Source: an uncultured Ruminococcus sp.
GTDB lineage: Bacteria > Bacillota > Clostridia > Oscillospirales > Ruminococcaceae
Assembly: GCA_900556055.1 (NCBI GenBank)
Contig: USNJ01000006.1
Location: forward strand, 1 to 24,327
Direction of reading: 5' to 3'
DNA length: 24,327 bases
This document shows positions 23,821 to 24,327 of this stretch, one piece after another. The position numbers were made by a program, and so were the translations under genes. The notes under the pieces were generated by a model that was not told where the DNA came from, did no database searches, and saw only the letters and a list, made by a program, of their open reading frames with translations. Every line of letters starts with the position of its first letter. Position 1 is the stretch's first letter.

Positions 23821-24327
23821 TCATATTCTTATCATGATGTCAGCCTGAAATTCCTTTCCATCGCTTCTGAAATCCGCAGTTCCGCCGTATTTCTCAGCCA
23901 TCGCGCGCATGGACGGTACGCCCGTTCCGAGTCCGCGGTGCTTGGTCGAATGGAATGCCGTTCCCGATGGACGCAGTTCACCGCTGAAGCTGTTTGTCGA
24001 TACTATATATACAGCATGCTGTTCCGCCACTACCGAGAGATAGCAGTAGCGCTCCCCCTCCTCCGCAGTTTTGCAGCCGTCTATCGCATTTTCAATGAGA
24101 TTTCCGAGAATGCTGCAAAGGTCGGACACGGATATGTCAAGCTCATCGGGAAGAGCAATGCGGAATTTTACATCTATATTGTACTGCCGGGCGATCTGCT
24201 CGTAATAATTCAGCAGTGCATTGACGGCGTTTATGCGGCAGTAGTCTGTGATATCCGAAAGCGGCATCGACTTTTCATACTGATCTATATAGTCCTTCAG
24301 TTCAGCATAATCGCCCGCCGCCGCAAG
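23821..24327 (-). CDS. GHKL-type sensor histidine kinase, C-terminal part (5' end outside window)
   Basis: The frame is open from the window edge and ends at TGA 23823-23821; 168 residues are visible. They contain the ATPase domain of an AgrC/LytS-like histidine kinase: the N box LGNLIENAIDGC and a glycine box GLGTGVPSMRAMAEKYGG. The phospho-accepting histidine and any membrane sensor domain lie outside. In this group the kinase usually pairs with a LytTR-domain response regulator, not visible here; it may be encoded beyond the window. The DUF6557-like and Ca2+-ATPase genes follow closely on the same strand and may be co-transcribed. The ATG at 24267 is internal and not the start. Confidence 0.88.
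   Translation of the reverse strand, partial: LAAAGDYAELKDYIDQYEKSMPLSDITDYCRINAVNALLNYYEQIARQYNIDVKFRIALPDELDISVSDLCSILGNLIENAIDGCKTAEEGERYCYLSVVAEQHAVYIVSTNSFSGELRPSGTAFHSTKHRGLGTGVPSMRAMAEKYGGTADFRSDGKEFQADIMIRI

Noticed and set aside
1..24327. CRISPR arrays, tRNA, rRNA genes, transposases or integrases
   Set aside because: No repeated spacer-repeat pattern, cloverleaf-like tRNA sequence with a conserved T-loop, rRNA segment or mobile-element protein was found on reading either strand.

Overview
The window looks like a chromosomal segment of a Gram-positive anaerobic fermenter of the Ruminococcus/Oscillospiraceae (Clostridia) type. This is inferred from the gene style: AAAGGA- or GGAGG-type ribosome sites with several TTG starts, TTGACA-17-TATAAT promoters, a bifunctional AdhE, a short malic enzyme, DUF4830- and DUF6557-like proteins, and a GHKL sensor kinase. 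Species cannot be fixed from the sequence. Most of the window is of moderate to high G+C; the restriction-modification pair at 16771-19049 is visibly A+T-richer.

Layout. 1-5870 (+ strand): the 3' end of a chemotaxis receptor gene, a rhomboid protease, a cytoplasmic glycoside hydrolase family 2 enzyme, a membrane GGDEF-EAL protein with its own promoter and a TTG start, then a 220-base non-coding stretch rich in complementary segments that ends in a terminator-like hairpin. 5871-10147 (+): malic enzyme, from a consensus promoter with a palindrome in its spacer, and adhE, each followed by a terminator. 10146-13435 (- strand): a 42-residue ORF resembling the N-terminus of a HigA-type antitoxin, an McrC-like protein that has lost its nuclease motif, an McrB-like AAA+ protein with no N-terminal DNA-recognition domain, and a membrane-anchored DUF4830-like protein. 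13770-16464 (+): a LacI-type ligand-binding domain fused to GGDEF, under a promoter full of ATACC/GGTAT repeats, then a HAD phosphatase. 16466-20483 (-): a TfoX C-terminal-domain protein, a Type II restriction endonuclease and C5-cytosine methyltransferase pair, and an RlmCD/TrmA-type rRNA methyltransferase. 20531-24327 (-): a P2-type Ca2+-ATPase whose ribosome site is buried in a perfect 14-bp hairpin, a DUF6557-like protein, and the 3' part of a GHKL histidine kinase.

How the parts may work together. The chemoreceptor, GGDEF-EAL and LacI-GGDEF genes are all signalling functions, two of them in cyclic-di-GMP turnover. Malic enzyme and AdhE serve redox balance in fermentation. The most unusual locus is the minimal McrB plus motif-less McrC operon: its own promoter lies just upstream of the start codon, so the missing N-terminal domain is not an annotation error, and the nuclease residues are changed at all three positions. 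It lies a few kilobases from a cytosine-C5 methyltransferase, whose product a normal McrBC could attack. The second notable signal is the hairpin hiding the Ca2+-ATPase ribosome site, and the third is the possible structured RNA at 5651-5870.
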